64,000 nucleotides of DNA from JBKHYG01 sp046565595 (GTDB lineage: Bacteria > Actinomycetota > AC-67), in NCBI GenBank assembly GCA_046565595.1, contig JBKHYG010000100.1, positions 44,244 to 108,243 of the forward strand. The letters run 5' to 3'. Below are positions 17,932 to 28,498 of the stretch, piece after piece. How positions within the stretch are numbered: position 1 is the first letter of the stretch; each line of letters opens with the position of its first letter. The notes beneath the pieces are model-generated. The model ran no database searches. It saw nothing but the letters and a program-made list of their open reading frames with translations, and had not been told where the DNA came from. Both the position numbers and the translations under genes were made by a program.

Positions 17932-18947
17932 CAGGCTTCCTTCTCCATCTCTTGGCTGTAGTGGCCGTGGCGTGCGGCGCCGTTGCACCTCGCACGGTGA
18001 TAGTAGGCCTTTTGGGCGGCCGGGATGTTCTCGTCCTTACCCTGCCAAGCCGCCAACGCGGGGGCTTGAAGGGCGCGGCCGTAACTGAAGGACAACTCCC
18101 ACGGCCACATGCCCATCGCGTTCATCTCGTTCAGGTGAGCCGTCGCGAGCTCGTCGCTCTGACCTCCAGACAAGAAGACGATGCCGGGAACCGAAGCGGG
18201 AACGGTATCCAGATATACCTGCACCGACTTCTCGGCCACCTCTCGCACAGGTGCCTGAGTCGGGCATGCTTTGCCGCTGATCACCATGTTGGGTTTCAGC
18301 AGCATGCCGTCGAAGCGGACGCGTTGATCGTAGAGGGCGCTGAACACGGCTTTGAGCGTTCGGCTGGTGACGGCCTCGCACACATCGATGGTGTTGTCGC
18401 CATCCATCAAGACCTCAGGCTCGACGATCGGAACGATGTCGGCCTCTTGACACAACGCTGCATAGCGGGCGAGCGCATGCGCGTTGGTGTCGATGCAGTA
18501 CTGGCTGGGGATACCGTCGCCGATCGTGATGACCGCGCGCCACTTCGCGAAGCCGGCGCCCAGTTCCTTGTATCCGGCCAACCGCTCGCGCAGTCCGTCA
18601 AGGCCTTCGGTCACCAACTCGCCGGGCGCGCCCGCAAGCGGCTTCGCTCCCGCATCGACCTTGATACCCGGGATGATGCCCTTGTCTGTCAGCAGGTCCG
18701 GGAACGGCGTGCCGTCTGCGCTCGACTGACGGATGGTCTCGTCGAACAAGATGACGCCAGAGATGAACTCTTCTGCGCCGGGGGTCGTGAAGAGGAGATC
18801 GCGGTACTTGCGACGGGTCTCCTCGGTGGACTCGGTGCCGATCTGATCGAACCGCTTCTTGATCGTTCCCGTCGACTCGTCTGCGGCGAGGATCCCTTTA
18901 CCCGCAGCGACCAGCTTCTCGGCTGTGTTCTTCAAGACATCGCTCAT
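17931..18947 (-). CDS. fba: Fructose-bisphosphate aldolase, class I
   Basis: Schiff-base aldolase of glycolysis and gluconeogenesis. 338 residues from the ATG at 18945-18947, which has GGGAGA upstream. GKGILAADESTGTIKKRF near residue 17 is the hallmark of the eukaryotic-type class I family. The Schiff-base Lys is in GMLLKPNMV (K218), and VFLSGGQSDELA binds phosphate. Many actinobacteria rely on class II enzymes, so this is a useful lineage marker. Confidence 0.93.
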   Translation of the reverse strand: MSDVLKNTAEKLVAAGKGILAADESTGTIKKRFDQIGTESTEETRRKYRDLLFTTPGAEEFISGVILFDETIRQSSADGTPFPDLLTDKGIIPGIKVDAGAKPLAGAPGELVTEGLDGLRERLAGYKELGAGFAKWRAVITIGDGIPSQYCIDTNAHALARYAALCQEADIVPIVEPEVLMDGDNTIDVCEAVTSRTLKAVFSALYDQRVRFDGMLLKPNMVISGKACPTQAPVREVAEKSVQVYLDTVPASVPGIVFLSGGQSDELATAHLNEMNAMGMWPWELSFSYGRALQAPALAAWQGKDENIPAAQKAYYHRARCNGAARHGHYSQEMEKEA

Positions 18948-19070
18948 GTGCTCTCCCTTTCCTTCGGGCACGCGGACACGGCCAGAAGGTCGTGCGGTAG
19001 CAGGATGCTAGCGCTGTAGTTGGCGTCTCTCGAATCCGGGTCTCGCGTCGAACAGGGGTGCCTGCGGCCG

Positions 19071-19463
19071 TCAGCGCTGGTCTCGAACAGCCAAGGTCAG
19101 ACGGCCCGCAGCGATCCGTTTACCGGTCTCCACGCTGGTCACATCGATGTCCCACAGGTGCGTGGTGCGGCCCTTGTGTATGGGCGTGGCCACCGCGCGC
19201 ACACGCCCCTCGCGAACGGTTCCCAGGAAGTTGCAGGTCTGCTGCAGACCGAGCACCGCGACCTCCGGCCATCCGGCGGCGATGCCAGCACCGACCGATC
19301 CGACGGTCTCGATGAGGCTCATCGTCGCCCCGCCGTGGAGCCAACCATCGGGCTGCGTGTTGCCTGTCACCGGCATCTCGGCGACCACGCGATCAGCGCT
19401 CCCCTCTACGAATACGATGCCCAGCTTCTCGACGAGGGCGCCCGTGTCCGGCCCATCAGACAT
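19071..19463 (-). CDS. Hotdog-fold thioesterase (PaaI/YdiI-like)
   Basis: 130 residues from the ATG at 19461-19463, overlapping the end of the upstream gene by 8 bp. The hotdog helix and catalytic segment is QPDGWLHGGATMSLIETVGSVGAG, the HGG-containing signature of the YdiI/1,4-dihydroxy-2-naphthoyl-CoA thioesterase group. It hydrolyses an acyl-CoA; menaquinone synthesis is possible but no menaquinone gene is nearby to support it. Confidence 0.85.
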   Translation of the reverse strand: MSDGPDTGALVEKLGIVFVEGSADRVVAEMPVTGNTQPDGWLHGGATMSLIETVGSVGAGIAAGWPEVAVLGLQQTCNFLGTVREGRVRAVATPIHKGRTTHLWDIDVTSVETGKRIAAGRLTLAVRDQR

Positions 19464-20259
19464 CTGAAACTCCCGCTTCGATGGCAGCGACGGCGACGAG
19501 GTCTTCGAGCGCTTCGAACACACCCGGAGCCGACGCGATTACGCCGACACCGCTCGGGCCGATCGCCGGCATCGGTCCGACCTTGCCTCCAGCCTCCTTC
19601 ACCAGGATGACACCAGCTGCTCCGTCCCAGGGGAAGACCGGCGCCTCGAAGTAGCCATCTAGGCGGCCGGCTGCGACCCACGCCAGGTCCAGCGCGGCCG
19701 ATCCGGGACGGCGAAGATCCCGCACAGCTGGGAGGATCGTCGGCAGCATCCGGCCTGCTGCAGCTCGCTCCTCAGCCAGATACGAGAAGCCGGTCGCGAT
19801 CAGCGCGGAGGAGAGATCATCCTGTCCGGACACATCGAGGTCTCGCCCGTTGCACCAGGCACCCAGGCCTCGTCCAGCGGTGAAGCACTCGTCCTTGACC
19901 GGATCGAACACGCATCCCGCCAGGCCGCCCTCCTCATCCTCGACCGCGACGCTGACTGCGAACTGGGCGATCCCGTAGAGGAAATTGGTCGTCCCATCCA
20001 GCGGGTCGACGATCCATCGCAGCCCCGAGGACCCTTCAGATGCTCCAGACTCCTCACCTAGTACGGCGTCCTCGGGTCGTGACCCTTGCAACACCTCGAG
20101 GATCGCGGCTTCGCTGGCCTTGTCCGCGTCGGTAACCATGTCGGTCGCGGAGGTCTTCGATGCGACCAAGGTCCGCGCGCCTCGGAAACGATCAGCCAAG
20201 ACCGCGGCGCCGGCTCGGGCGGCTCGCTCGGCTAGGTCGATGGCTTCCTTGGGATGCAC
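19456..20259 (-). CDS. Inositol monophosphatase family protein
   Basis: Mg-dependent, Li-sensitive-type sugar phosphatase. 267 residues with the three metal-site motifs GEE (68-70), WIVDPLDGTTNF (83-93) and PWDGAAG (near 211). The start is GTG with TAGGTT (20266-20271) ending 6 bp upstream and no RBS, hence probably leaderless. The substrate could be inositol phosphate, histidinol phosphate, or another; it cannot be chosen from sequence alone. Confidence 0.88.
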   Translation of the reverse strand: MHPKEAIDLAERAARAGAAVLADRFRGARTLVASKTSATDMVTDADKASEAAILEVLQGSRPEDAVLGEESGASEGSSGLRWIVDPLDGTTNFLYGIAQFAVSVAVEDEEGGLAGCVFDPVKDECFTAGRGLGAWCNGRDLDVSGQDDLSSALIATGFSYLAEERAAAGRMLPTILPAVRDLRRPGSAALDLAWVAAGRLDGYFEAPVFPWDGAAGVILVKEAGGKVGPMPAIGPSGVGVIASAPGVFEALEDLVAVAAIEAGVSDV

Positions 20260-20265
20260 GGCTCG

Positions 20266-20271
20266 AACCTA
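20266..20271 (-). promoter_or_regulatory. -10 hexamer of leaderless inositol-phosphatase gene
   Basis: TAGGTT on the minus strand, 6 bp before the GTG start at 20259. It is back-to-back with the plus-strand TAGCCT at 20286. Confidence 0.5.
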
Positions 20272-20285
20272 GCGCGAGCCCCATC

Positions 20286-20291
20286 TAGCCT
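20286..20291 (+). promoter_or_regulatory. -10 hexamer of leaderless gene at 20299
   Basis: TAGCCT ends exactly 7 bp before the ATG at 20299, so transcription should begin at the start codon. Confidence 0.5.
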
Positions 20292-20298
20292 GCCGGCG

Positions 20299-20712
20299 AT
20301 GGGCTTGTTCCGTAGGCGTCTCGATCCCGAGAGGGCTGCGGCCATCGCCGCTTTCATGCCGGTGGCCGAACCGGTCGAGCGCGCGCAGCGTGCCCTGCTC
20401 GCTGCCGTTCCGACCTTCCGCGACGACGGTGTCCCTCTGGCGATCGCGCTGGCCAACTTCACGGTCGAGCTGAAGGAGGCCGAGGATGCGATGGTCGGCT
20501 GGAAGCAGCAGGCTCCCCTCGACCTGTGGGAACGCTGCGCTGAAGGGCTCGTGGCCGCACGGAAAGAGGCTGACGATCTCCGGCTCGAACCGGGCGAACT
20601 GGTATTCGAGGCTCTGAACGGACGCCTCGGCGACATCCTGTTCCACCTAGAGGCTTTCGCCGATGCCGAGAGATCCCTGAGAGACGGCGGCAAGTCGTCG
20701 CGCGGTCGGTAG
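20299..20712 (+). CDS. Conserved-looking small cytoplasmic protein, unknown
   Basis: 137 residues from the ATG at 20299, chosen for the TAGCCT 7 bp upstream. The protein is mostly alpha-helical, acidic and amphipathic (AERAIAAF-like start, ALANFTVELKEAEDAMVGWKQQ, FEALNGRLGDILFHLEAFADAERSL). It has no signal peptide or membrane helix. Divergent from the inositol-phosphatase gene. No family recognised. Confidence 0.55.
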   Translation: MGLFRRRLDPERAAAIAAFMPVAEPVERAQRALLAAVPTFRDDGVPLAIALANFTVELKEAEDAMVGWKQQAPLDLWERCAEGLVAARKEADDLRLEPGELVFEALNGRLGDILFHLEAFADAERSLRDGGKSSRGR

Positions 20713-20831
20713 ACTCCCCGTGGCCGGCCGAAGCGCCGGGGATCGCTGTGGAGGTCATCATCGGAATCTCTAAGACGCGCATGACCGAAGAGCCGCTGTC
20801 GGTGCTGCCAAGCAGCGGACAGGCGGTCACC

Positions 20832-21263
20832 ATGAGCGTCACCGTCGGTCTCCGCACTACCAGGACCACCGAATTCATCGACATCACCGAACAGGTGGCT
20901 GCTGCGGTAGCCGAGGCGGACCTGACCGAAGGCCTGGCCGTTGTCTCCAGTCCCCACACGACCTGCCAGGTGATCATCAACGAGGCCGAGGACGGATTCC
21001 TGCGGGATCTGGCGCGTACCCTCGAACGGCTCGCCCCACAGGATGGCTCTTACGAGCACGATGAGGCACCGCACGATCTTCCAGATGAGGAACCCAACGG
21101 CTACGCCCACATCCGGGCGGCTCTGCTTTCGAGCCCATCGGTCACGATCCCGATCGTCGACGGCAAGTTGTCGCTCGGAACCTGGCAGAGGGTGTTCTTC
21201 GTCGAACTTGACCGAGCGCGTCCGCGTCGCTTCCAGGTGACCGTCGCCGGCCGCTCGGAGTAG
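20832..21263 (+). CDS. YjbQ (UPF0047) family protein
   Basis: 143 residues from the ATG at 20832, where the family fold begins (SVTVGLRTTRTTEFIDIT). An in-frame GTG start at 20748 would add 28 unconserved residues. Family motifs are SSPHTTCQVIINE, the invariant EPNGYAHIRAALL and LGTWQRVFFVELDRARPR. YjbQ proteins have been linked to a secondary thiamine-phosphate-synthase activity; the true role is unsettled. Convergent with clpB, whose stop is the next base. Confidence 0.88.
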   Translation: MSVTVGLRTTRTTEFIDITEQVAAAVAEADLTEGLAVVSSPHTTCQVIINEAEDGFLRDLARTLERLAPQDGSYEHDEAPHDLPDEEPNGYAHIRAALLSSPSVTIPIVDGKLSLGTWQRVFFVELDRARPRRFQVTVAGRSE

Positions 21264-23846
21264 CTAGACCAGCACCAGTCCGCCCTCGTCGGTCTCGACG
21301 CGCACCGTCTGACCGTCGAAGATGGTCCCCTCGAGCATCGCCTTGGCCAAACGATCCATCAGTTCCTTCTGGATGAGTCGCTTGAGTGGCCGAGCTCCGA
21401 AGGCCGGATCGAACCCGTGCGCGGCCAGCCAGTCTCGAGCGTCGTCGCTGAGCTCGAGGGATATCTGACGCTCCTCTAGGCGACTGCGGAGAGCAGCGAG
21501 CTGGATGTCCACGATCTGTGCGAGATGTTCACGGTCGAGTCGGTGGAAGACGACCACCTCGTCGATGCGGTTCAGCAATTCGGGCCGGAACCATGCGCGT
21601 ACCTCGGCCATGACGCGTTCGGTCGCCTCTTGTGCGCCGAGGGTCACATCTAGCAGCGCTTGTGAGCCGAGGTTGCTCGTCATGATCAAGATCGCGTTGC
21701 GGAAGTCGACCGTACGCCCCTGCCCATCGGTCAGACGGCCGTCGTCGAGGACCTGCAGCAGGATGTTGAAGACCTCAGGATGGGCCTTCTCTATCTCGTC
21801 CAGCAGGATCACCGCATACGGGCGACGACGGACGACCTCGGTCAGCTGGCCGCCCTCCTCGTAGCCGACATAGCCGGGCGGCGCCCCGATCAGCCGTGCG
21901 ACCGCGTGGCGCTCGGAATACTCGCTCATGTCGATGCGGACCAACGCACGCTCATCGTCGAAGAGGCGAGCAGCCAATGCGCGTGCAAGCTCGGTCTTAC
22001 CTACCCCCGTCGGACCGAGGAACAGGAACGAGCCAACGGGCCGGTTCGGATCTGAGAGTCCAGCGCGCGAACGCCTTACCGCATCGGCGACCGCCGATAC
22101 TGCCTCGTCCTGCCCAACCACGCGAGCGTGAAGATCGGCTTCTAGATGCAGCAGCTTCTGCATCTCGCCCTCGAGGAGGCGACAGACCGGGATGCCGGTC
22201 CATGCTCCGACGACCTGCGCTATGTCGTCCTCCCGAACCTCTTCACGCAACAGACGCCGTTCCCCTTGCCGGGCTTCGAGCGCCTCGGTCGCTTCGGCTA
22301 GTTGCTTCTCGAGTTCGCTGATCGTGCCGTACCGAAGTTCGGCCGCGCGCTCAAGGTCGGCTTCGCGTTCGGCGCGCTCGAGTTCGGTCCTCGCATCCTC
22401 CAGTCGCGTCTTCAACGCGCGGAGCGAATCCACCGCCTCCTTCTCGGAGAGCCAGTGCGCGCGCAGCCCCGAGGCCTCCTCGCTCAGTTCGGCGAGTTCC
22501 TCTTCGATCTTGCCCAACCGCTCCTTCGATGCAGCGTCATCCTCCTTGCGAAGCGCAGCACGCTCGATCTCGAGGCGGCGCACCTCGCGCTCTATACGGT
22601 CGAGTTCCGTCGGCATCGAGTCCATCTCGATGCGGAGGCGCGATGCTGCCTCGTCGACCAGATCGATGGCCTTGTCCGGCAGGAAACGCGAGGTGATGTA
22701 GCGATCTGAGAGCATCGCTGCAGCGACCAGAGCAGAGTCGGTGATCCGCACCCCGTGATGAACCTCGTAGCGTTCCTTCAGGCCACGCAGGATCGCGATC
22801 GTGTCAGCGACCGTGGGTTCGCCGACGAACACCTGCTGGAAGCGTCGTTCGAGAGCGGCGTCCTTCTCGATGCTCGTGCGGTACTCATCCAGCGTGGTCG
22901 CACCGACCAGGCGCAGTTCACCGCGTGCGAGCATCGGTTTGATCATGTTGCCCGCATCCATCGCGCCCTCGGCTGCACCCGCGCCTACGATCGTATGAAG
23001 CTCGTCGATGAAGGTGATGATCTGGCCCTGCGATGCGGTGATGTCTTTGAGTACCGCCTTCAAGCGTTCCTCGAACTCGCCTCGATACTTCGCGCCGGCG
23101 ACGAGTGCGCCAAGATCGAGGGCCACGATCCGTTTGTCCTTCAAGCCGTCGGGAACATCGCCCGCGACGATGCGTTGGGCGAGACCCTCGACGATCGCGG
23201 TCTTGCCTACGCCAGGTTCTCCGATCAGGACCGGATTGTTCTTGGTGCGTCTGGACAGGACCTGGATGACGCGGCGCACCTCTTCCTCTCGTCCGATGAC
23301 CGGGTCGAGCTTGCCGGTGCGCGCGAGTTTGGTCAGATCCCGGCCGAACTTCTCGAGAGCCTGATAACCCTCCTCTGGCGTCTGACTCGTTACCCGCTGC
23401 GATCCCCGAACCTCGGCGAGGGCTTTCAACACCTGGTCTCGCTCTACGCCAGCGTCGCGAAGCAGCGTCGCCACATCGCCTGGCTGCTCGAGCATCGCCA
23501 GCAGCAGATGCTCGGTGGACAGGTACTCGTCGGTGAGTTGCCTCATCTCCTCCTCTGCGCGGTCCAGCACCCCCGCCAGGGCGGGCGAGACCGTGGCTGG
23601 CTGAGACGGCTGGGCACCGACATATGCCCGCGGGATCCGATCCAGCAATTCCTCGACGCGGTTGCGCAGTTGGTTGGCGTTCGTGCCGAGGCGGCCGAGG
23701 ACGGGAACGACGACGCCTTCGGGATCTCCGAGAAGGGTGTGAAGCAGGTGTTCGGGCAGGATCTGTTGGTGCGCGCGGCTGGTCGCCAGACGCTGGGCGC
23801 CTGCGATCGCGTGCTGCGACCTCTGGGTCAGACGGTCCATATCCAT
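21264..23846 (-). CDS. clpB: ATP-dependent disaggregase ClpB
   Basis: Hexameric AAA+ disaggregase that works with DnaK. 860 residues: N-terminal Clp repeat domain (LTQRSQHAIAGAQRLA), first AAA module with GEPGVGKT near residue 200, a heptad-rich coiled-coil middle domain (about 400-520), second AAA module with GPTGVGKT near 600 and EYSERHAVARLIGAPPGYVGYEEGG. No RBS: TAAACT ends 7 bp before the ATG, so the message is probably leaderless. A HAIR element lies just upstream, placing it in the HspR regulon. Confidence 0.97.
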   Translation of the reverse strand: MDMDRLTQRSQHAIAGAQRLATSRAHQQILPEHLLHTLLGDPEGVVVPVLGRLGTNANQLRNRVEELLDRIPRAYVGAQPSQPATVSPALAGVLDRAEEEMRQLTDEYLSTEHLLLAMLEQPGDVATLLRDAGVERDQVLKALAEVRGSQRVTSQTPEEGYQALEKFGRDLTKLARTGKLDPVIGREEEVRRVIQVLSRRTKNNPVLIGEPGVGKTAIVEGLAQRIVAGDVPDGLKDKRIVALDLGALVAGAKYRGEFEERLKAVLKDITASQGQIITFIDELHTIVGAGAAEGAMDAGNMIKPMLARGELRLVGATTLDEYRTSIEKDAALERRFQQVFVGEPTVADTIAILRGLKERYEVHHGVRITDSALVAAAMLSDRYITSRFLPDKAIDLVDEAASRLRIEMDSMPTELDRIEREVRRLEIERAALRKEDDAASKERLGKIEEELAELSEEASGLRAHWLSEKEAVDSLRALKTRLEDARTELERAEREADLERAAELRYGTISELEKQLAEATEALEARQGERRLLREEVREDDIAQVVGAWTGIPVCRLLEGEMQKLLHLEADLHARVVGQDEAVSAVADAVRRSRAGLSDPNRPVGSFLFLGPTGVGKTELARALAARLFDDERALVRIDMSEYSERHAVARLIGAPPGYVGYEEGGQLTEVVRRRPYAVILLDEIEKAHPEVFNILLQVLDDGRLTDGQGRTVDFRNAILIMTSNLGSQALLDVTLGAQEATERVMAEVRAWFRPELLNRIDEVVVFHRLDREHLAQIVDIQLAALRSRLEERQISLELSDDARDWLAAHGFDPAFGARPLKRLIQKELMDRLAKAMLEGTIFDGQTVRVETDEGGLVLV

Positions 23847-23853
23847 GGCTCGA

Positions 23854-23889
23854 AGTTTACCACGAAGTTGAGCGTCCTACACTCAACTT
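23854..23889 (-). promoter_or_regulatory. clpB leaderless -10 and HAIR operator for HspR
   Basis: TAAACT (23854-23859) is 7 bp from the clpB ATG. Upstream, AAGTTGAG (23865-23872) and CTCAACTT (23882-23889) are perfect inverted arms with a 9-bp gap; read on the minus strand this is TTGAGT-N7-GCTCAA, close to the HAIR consensus CTTGAGT-N7-ACTCAAG. It also faces the divergent gene at 23913. Confidence 0.82.
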
Positions 23890-23900
23890 TTGGGCATGCG

Positions 23901-23906
23901 TAGGCT
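23901..23906 (+). promoter_or_regulatory. -10 hexamer of leaderless gene at 23913
   Basis: TAGGCT ends 6 bp before the ATG at 23913. The clpB HAIR lies 11 bp further upstream, in the -35 position, so HspR may also control this gene. Confidence 0.45.
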
Positions 23907-23912
23907 GCGGGG

Positions 23913-24785
23913 ATGGACCTCAGCAAGCCGAGATCCCCTCTGTCGCAGGGCGGCTATGAGAGTTATTACCTCAAAGCGCATGCGCCCGAACGCGACCGTG
24001 CGGTCTGGCTTCGAGCGACGAACCTGCAAGCACCCAAGGGGTCAGCGCGAGGCCAGTTGTGGACCACGCTCTTCTCGCCCGAGGGTGTCCGGCAGGACCG
24101 CCGCGACGGGATGCTGCAGATCTTCGAGAACGGACTCGGGACCGAGGATGGGTTCCTGCGCACGGTCGGAGCACGGGCGAGCGCTGACGGCCTGGAGTGG
24201 GAGGTCACCTGGGAGCCGCTGGCTGAGGAACTCCCCTACCTGCCGCCGATCGCGTATCGAGGGGCGCTGCCCAAGACCAAGCCCGTTTCGCTGGCTCCGC
24301 GTGCACGGTTCTCTGGGTCTGTGACTCTGGCTGGCGAGACGCTCGATATGGACGGCTGGGAGGGCATGGTCGGACACAACTGGGGATCCTCCCATGCGGA
24401 ACGCTGGATCTGGATGCACGGCCTGTTCGGTGACGGGGAGTGGATCGATCTGGTGGCGGCGCGCGTGCGGATCGCCGGTGTGCTCTTGCCGTGGGCGGTC
24501 ACCGGCGGCGCCTACCTAGGAGGTCGGTCGCACCGTTTCCGGCAACTTTCCAACAAGCATGTGACCGTCGCCGGAGATCGGATCGCGATCGATGTCCCTT
24601 CGAGGTCGCTGCGGATCGACGGGATGCTGATCGGCGGCCGCACCGCGACTTGGGACTACGAACACCCCAGCGGCGGACACAGCCTGGTTCGCAACTGTTC
24701 GCTCTCTCGGTTGGAGGTGCTGGCAGGCAACCAGCGTCACCTCACCACCGCCGCGGCACTCGAGTTAGGCGCTCCTGGCGACTGA
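23913..24785 (+). CDS. Tocopherol-cyclase/CrtC-like beta-barrel protein, putative
   Basis: 290 residues, no signal peptide, beta-rich. GYESYYLKAHAP at the start, WEGMVGHNWGSSHAERWIWMHG in the middle, and a late TWDYEHPSGGHSLVRNCS are reminiscent of the lipocalin-like domain pair in tocopherol cyclase and hydroxyneurosporene-synthase proteins, which act on prenylated lipids. The match is by motif memory only, so no substrate is proposed. It is divergent from clpB and shares its HspR-box region. Confidence 0.55.
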   Translation: MDLSKPRSPLSQGGYESYYLKAHAPERDRAVWLRATNLQAPKGSARGQLWTTLFSPEGVRQDRRDGMLQIFENGLGTEDGFLRTVGARASADGLEWEVTWEPLAEELPYLPPIAYRGALPKTKPVSLAPRARFSGSVTLAGETLDMDGWEGMVGHNWGSSHAERWIWMHGLFGDGEWIDLVAARVRIAGVLLPWAVTGGAYLGGRSHRFRQLSNKHVTVAGDRIAIDVPSRSLRIDGMLIGGRTATWDYEHPSGGHSLVRNCSLSRLEVLAGNQRHLTTAAALELGAPGD

Positions 24786-24812
24786 TAGCCGCACCTCCGC
24801 CAGCGGACCCTT

Positions 24813-25181
24813 TCAGAGGCCCTTGGCGCTCAGCCTGGCCTTCAGGGCTCCGATCTCTTCCTGAGCGGCCTGCAGCTGGCGCGTGAGATCCAGGATCACC
24901 TCGACCCCGGCCAGGTTGACCCCGACCTCTTGGGTGAGTTCCTGGATCAGTTTCACATGTTCGATGTCGCGTTCCGAGTACCGGCGGGCGCCTCCGGCGG
25001 TACGGTCGGGTTGCAGCAATCCTTTGCGTTCGTACATGCGTAAGGTCTGCGCGTGCACACCCGCCAGCTCAGCGGCAACGCTGATCACGAAGACACCTCG
25101 GTTCGAATCAGAGAAGGTCGGCGCGCTCTTCGGAGTCAGCCGCGGATCCCAGCTCTTGTTGACATCGAAACCTTCAGCCAT
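24813..25181 (-). CDS. hspR: MerR-family heat-shock repressor HspR
   Basis: Repressor that binds HAIR boxes with DnaK as co-repressor. 122 residues: an N-terminal extension, the MerR-type winged HTH FVISVAAELAGVHAQTLRMYERKGLL..GGARRYSERDIEHV (about 31-77), then a helical dimerisation tail. It is the last gene of dnaK-grpE-dnaJ-hspR, starting 2 bp after the dnaJ stop, so it is autoregulated through the dnaK promoter. Confidence 0.93.
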   Translation of the reverse strand: MAEGFDVNKSWDPRLTPKSAPTFSDSNRGVFVISVAAELAGVHAQTLRMYERKGLLQPDRTAGGARRYSERDIEHVKLIQELTQEVGVNLAGVEVILDLTRQLQAAQEEIGALKARLSAKGL

Positions 25182-25183
25182 GA

Positions 25184-25867
25184 CTACTTCCCTTTCGCTG
25201 ACTGGCGCTTGGCCTTGGCTCGGTCACGCAAGCCTTCGATCAAGACGCGATCCTCTTCATCGAGTTCGGTCGGCACCGTCACATCTATCTTCACGATCAC
25301 ATCTCGGCCTCCGGTTCCCTTGCCACGCAACCGCATCTCGGCGCCGGGCTGGGTTCCAGGTGGAACCTTCATCGTGACCTGGCCGCTGGGGGTCGGTACG
25401 CGGATCTGCCCGCCGAGAGCTGCCAGGTGGAAGGGAACGCGAACCGTCTGCCGCTCCTCACGGGACGGCTCAGGACGACCGTTGCCGTGCTCGACATGTA
25501 CACGAGAACGCCCAGAGCGCCGTCCTCCGAACATGCCGCCGAAGATGTCACCGATGTCGAACGGAAGATCTTCGAAGCGAACGCCACCGGACTGGAACCC
25601 CGCCCCTGGCGTGCCGCCTACATACCCTTGACGCGCGAGACGACGGACCTCGTCGTACTCTCGGCGCGACTCTTGGTTGCGAAGGACCTCGTAAGCCTCG
25701 CTCACATCCTTGAAACGGTCCTCGGCTCCGGCAGCTTGGTTGCGGTCCGGATGAAGATCCCGCGCGAGCTTCTTGTAGGCACGCTTGATCTCCTCGGTGC
25801 TCGCATCCTTGGAGACGCCGAGGATCGCGTAGAAGTCCTTCTCGAACCAGTCGCGCGATGCTGGCAT
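25184..25867 (-). CDS. dnaJ: Short DnaJ-type co-chaperone lacking the zinc finger
   Basis: Stimulates DnaK ATPase. The J domain has HPD at 39-41, followed by a Gly/Phe-rich linker (FQSGGVRFEDLPFDIGDIFGGMFGG). A single C-terminal substrate-binding domain comes next (VRVPFHLAALGGQIRVPTPSGQVTMKVPPGTQPG). Only 227 residues against about 380 for full DnaJ. All four CxxCxGxG repeats and one of the two C-terminal beta-domains are missing, so this is a compact class B type. It occupies the normal dnaJ position between grpE and hspR. Confidence 0.92.
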   Translation of the reverse strand: MPASRDWFEKDFYAILGVSKDASTEEIKRAYKKLARDLHPDRNQAAGAEDRFKDVSEAYEVLRNQESRREYDEVRRLARQGYVGGTPGAGFQSGGVRFEDLPFDIGDIFGGMFGGRRSGRSRVHVEHGNGRPEPSREERQTVRVPFHLAALGGQIRVPTPSGQVTMKVPPGTQPGAEMRLRGKGTGGRDVIVKIDVTVPTELDEEDRVLIEGLRDRAKAKRQSAKGK

Positions 25868-25875
25868 CGTGCCTC

Positions 25876-26414
25876 CTAGCCTCCTGCCTTACCTACCTTG
25901 ACCATGCTTGGCCGCAACACCGAACCCCCATACCGGTAACCCGGACGGAACTCCTCGGTCACGACCTGATCACCGTCGGAATCGTCACCCTGCATCACGG
26001 CCTCGTGCTGCGACGGATCGAAGGGCTTGCCCTTGGCCTGGATGCGTTCGAGTCCTACGCGCTCCAACGCTTCCCGGAGCTTCGCGTACACGAGCTCGAC
26101 GCCCTTGACCATCTTCTCGTAATCCTTCGTCTGCTCGGCTGCCAACAGGGCCAGATCGAAATCGTCGAGCACGGGCAGCAACTGTTCGACCAAAGACGCG
26201 TTGGCACGCGCCGCCAGCGACGCTTGATCGCGTGACACACGCTTGCGGTAGTTGTCGAACTCGGCTTGCAGGCGCTTCAGATCATCGAGGTAGTCGGGCC
26301 CGTCGCCGGCCCCTTCTGGTGGAGTGTCGGCGACGATCTCGGCCTCTATGGCCTCGACCGCTTCCAGCGGGATCCCTTCGACCTGCTCGGTCTCGGGTGT
26401 CTTGCGTTCCTGGG

Positions 26415-26418
<4 letters not shown>
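25876..26418 (-). CDS. grpE: Nucleotide exchange factor GrpE
   Basis: Releases ADP from DnaK. 180 residues: an acidic N-terminal tail, the long helix DDLKRLQAEFDNYRKRVSRDQASL, and the beta-wing region with FDPSQHEAVMQGDD and EEFRPGYRYGGSVLRPSMVKVGK. The ATG overlaps the dnaK stop (ATGA). Confidence 0.95.
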
Positions 26419-28265
<1,847 letters not shown>

Positions 28266-28351
28266 CTGTTCGTCTCCTTGGTGGTCTGTTCGCCTCTGTG
28301 GTCTGTCCATGCGCGAGGCCGCCTGCTCGGCGGCCCCCCGGTGCTGGCCCC

Positions 28352-28385
28352 ATCGTAAAACTTGAGCGTGGTGCTGTCAAGTTTT
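28352..28385 (-). promoter_or_regulatory. dnaK promoter with HAIR operator
   Basis: Minus-strand TTGACA (28375-28380), 17-bp spacer, TACGAT (28352-28357). The perfect arms AAAACTTGA (28357-28365) and TCAAGTTTT (28377-28385) give a 21-bp HAIR-like element, CTTGAGC-N7-TGTCAAG, lying over the -35 and spacer. Unlike clpB this gene has a leader of roughly 80 nt and an RBS. Confidence 0.85.
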
Positions 28386-28469
28386 CTACCCGGGCTTACT
28401 ACGGCCGATACCCGGCGGAGGCAGGCGCGACACTCCGAGAAATGTCTGCTTCGTGAGGGCTTGTCGGGC

Positions 28470-28494
28470 TAGCCTCGCGCTGGCCCAGGGAGGG
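28470..28494 (+). promoter_or_regulatory. -10 and RBS of first GNAT gene
   Basis: TAGCCT (28470-28475) as -10 and GGGAGGG (28488-28494) as RBS, 4 bp before the ATG at 28499. Its tandem paralogue is leaderless instead. Confidence 0.4.
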
Positions 28495-28498
28495 AACC

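Noticed and set aside
22755..23903. 382-codon plus-strand frame opposite clpB
   Set aside because: Shadow of clpB, which has both AAA modules on the minus strand.
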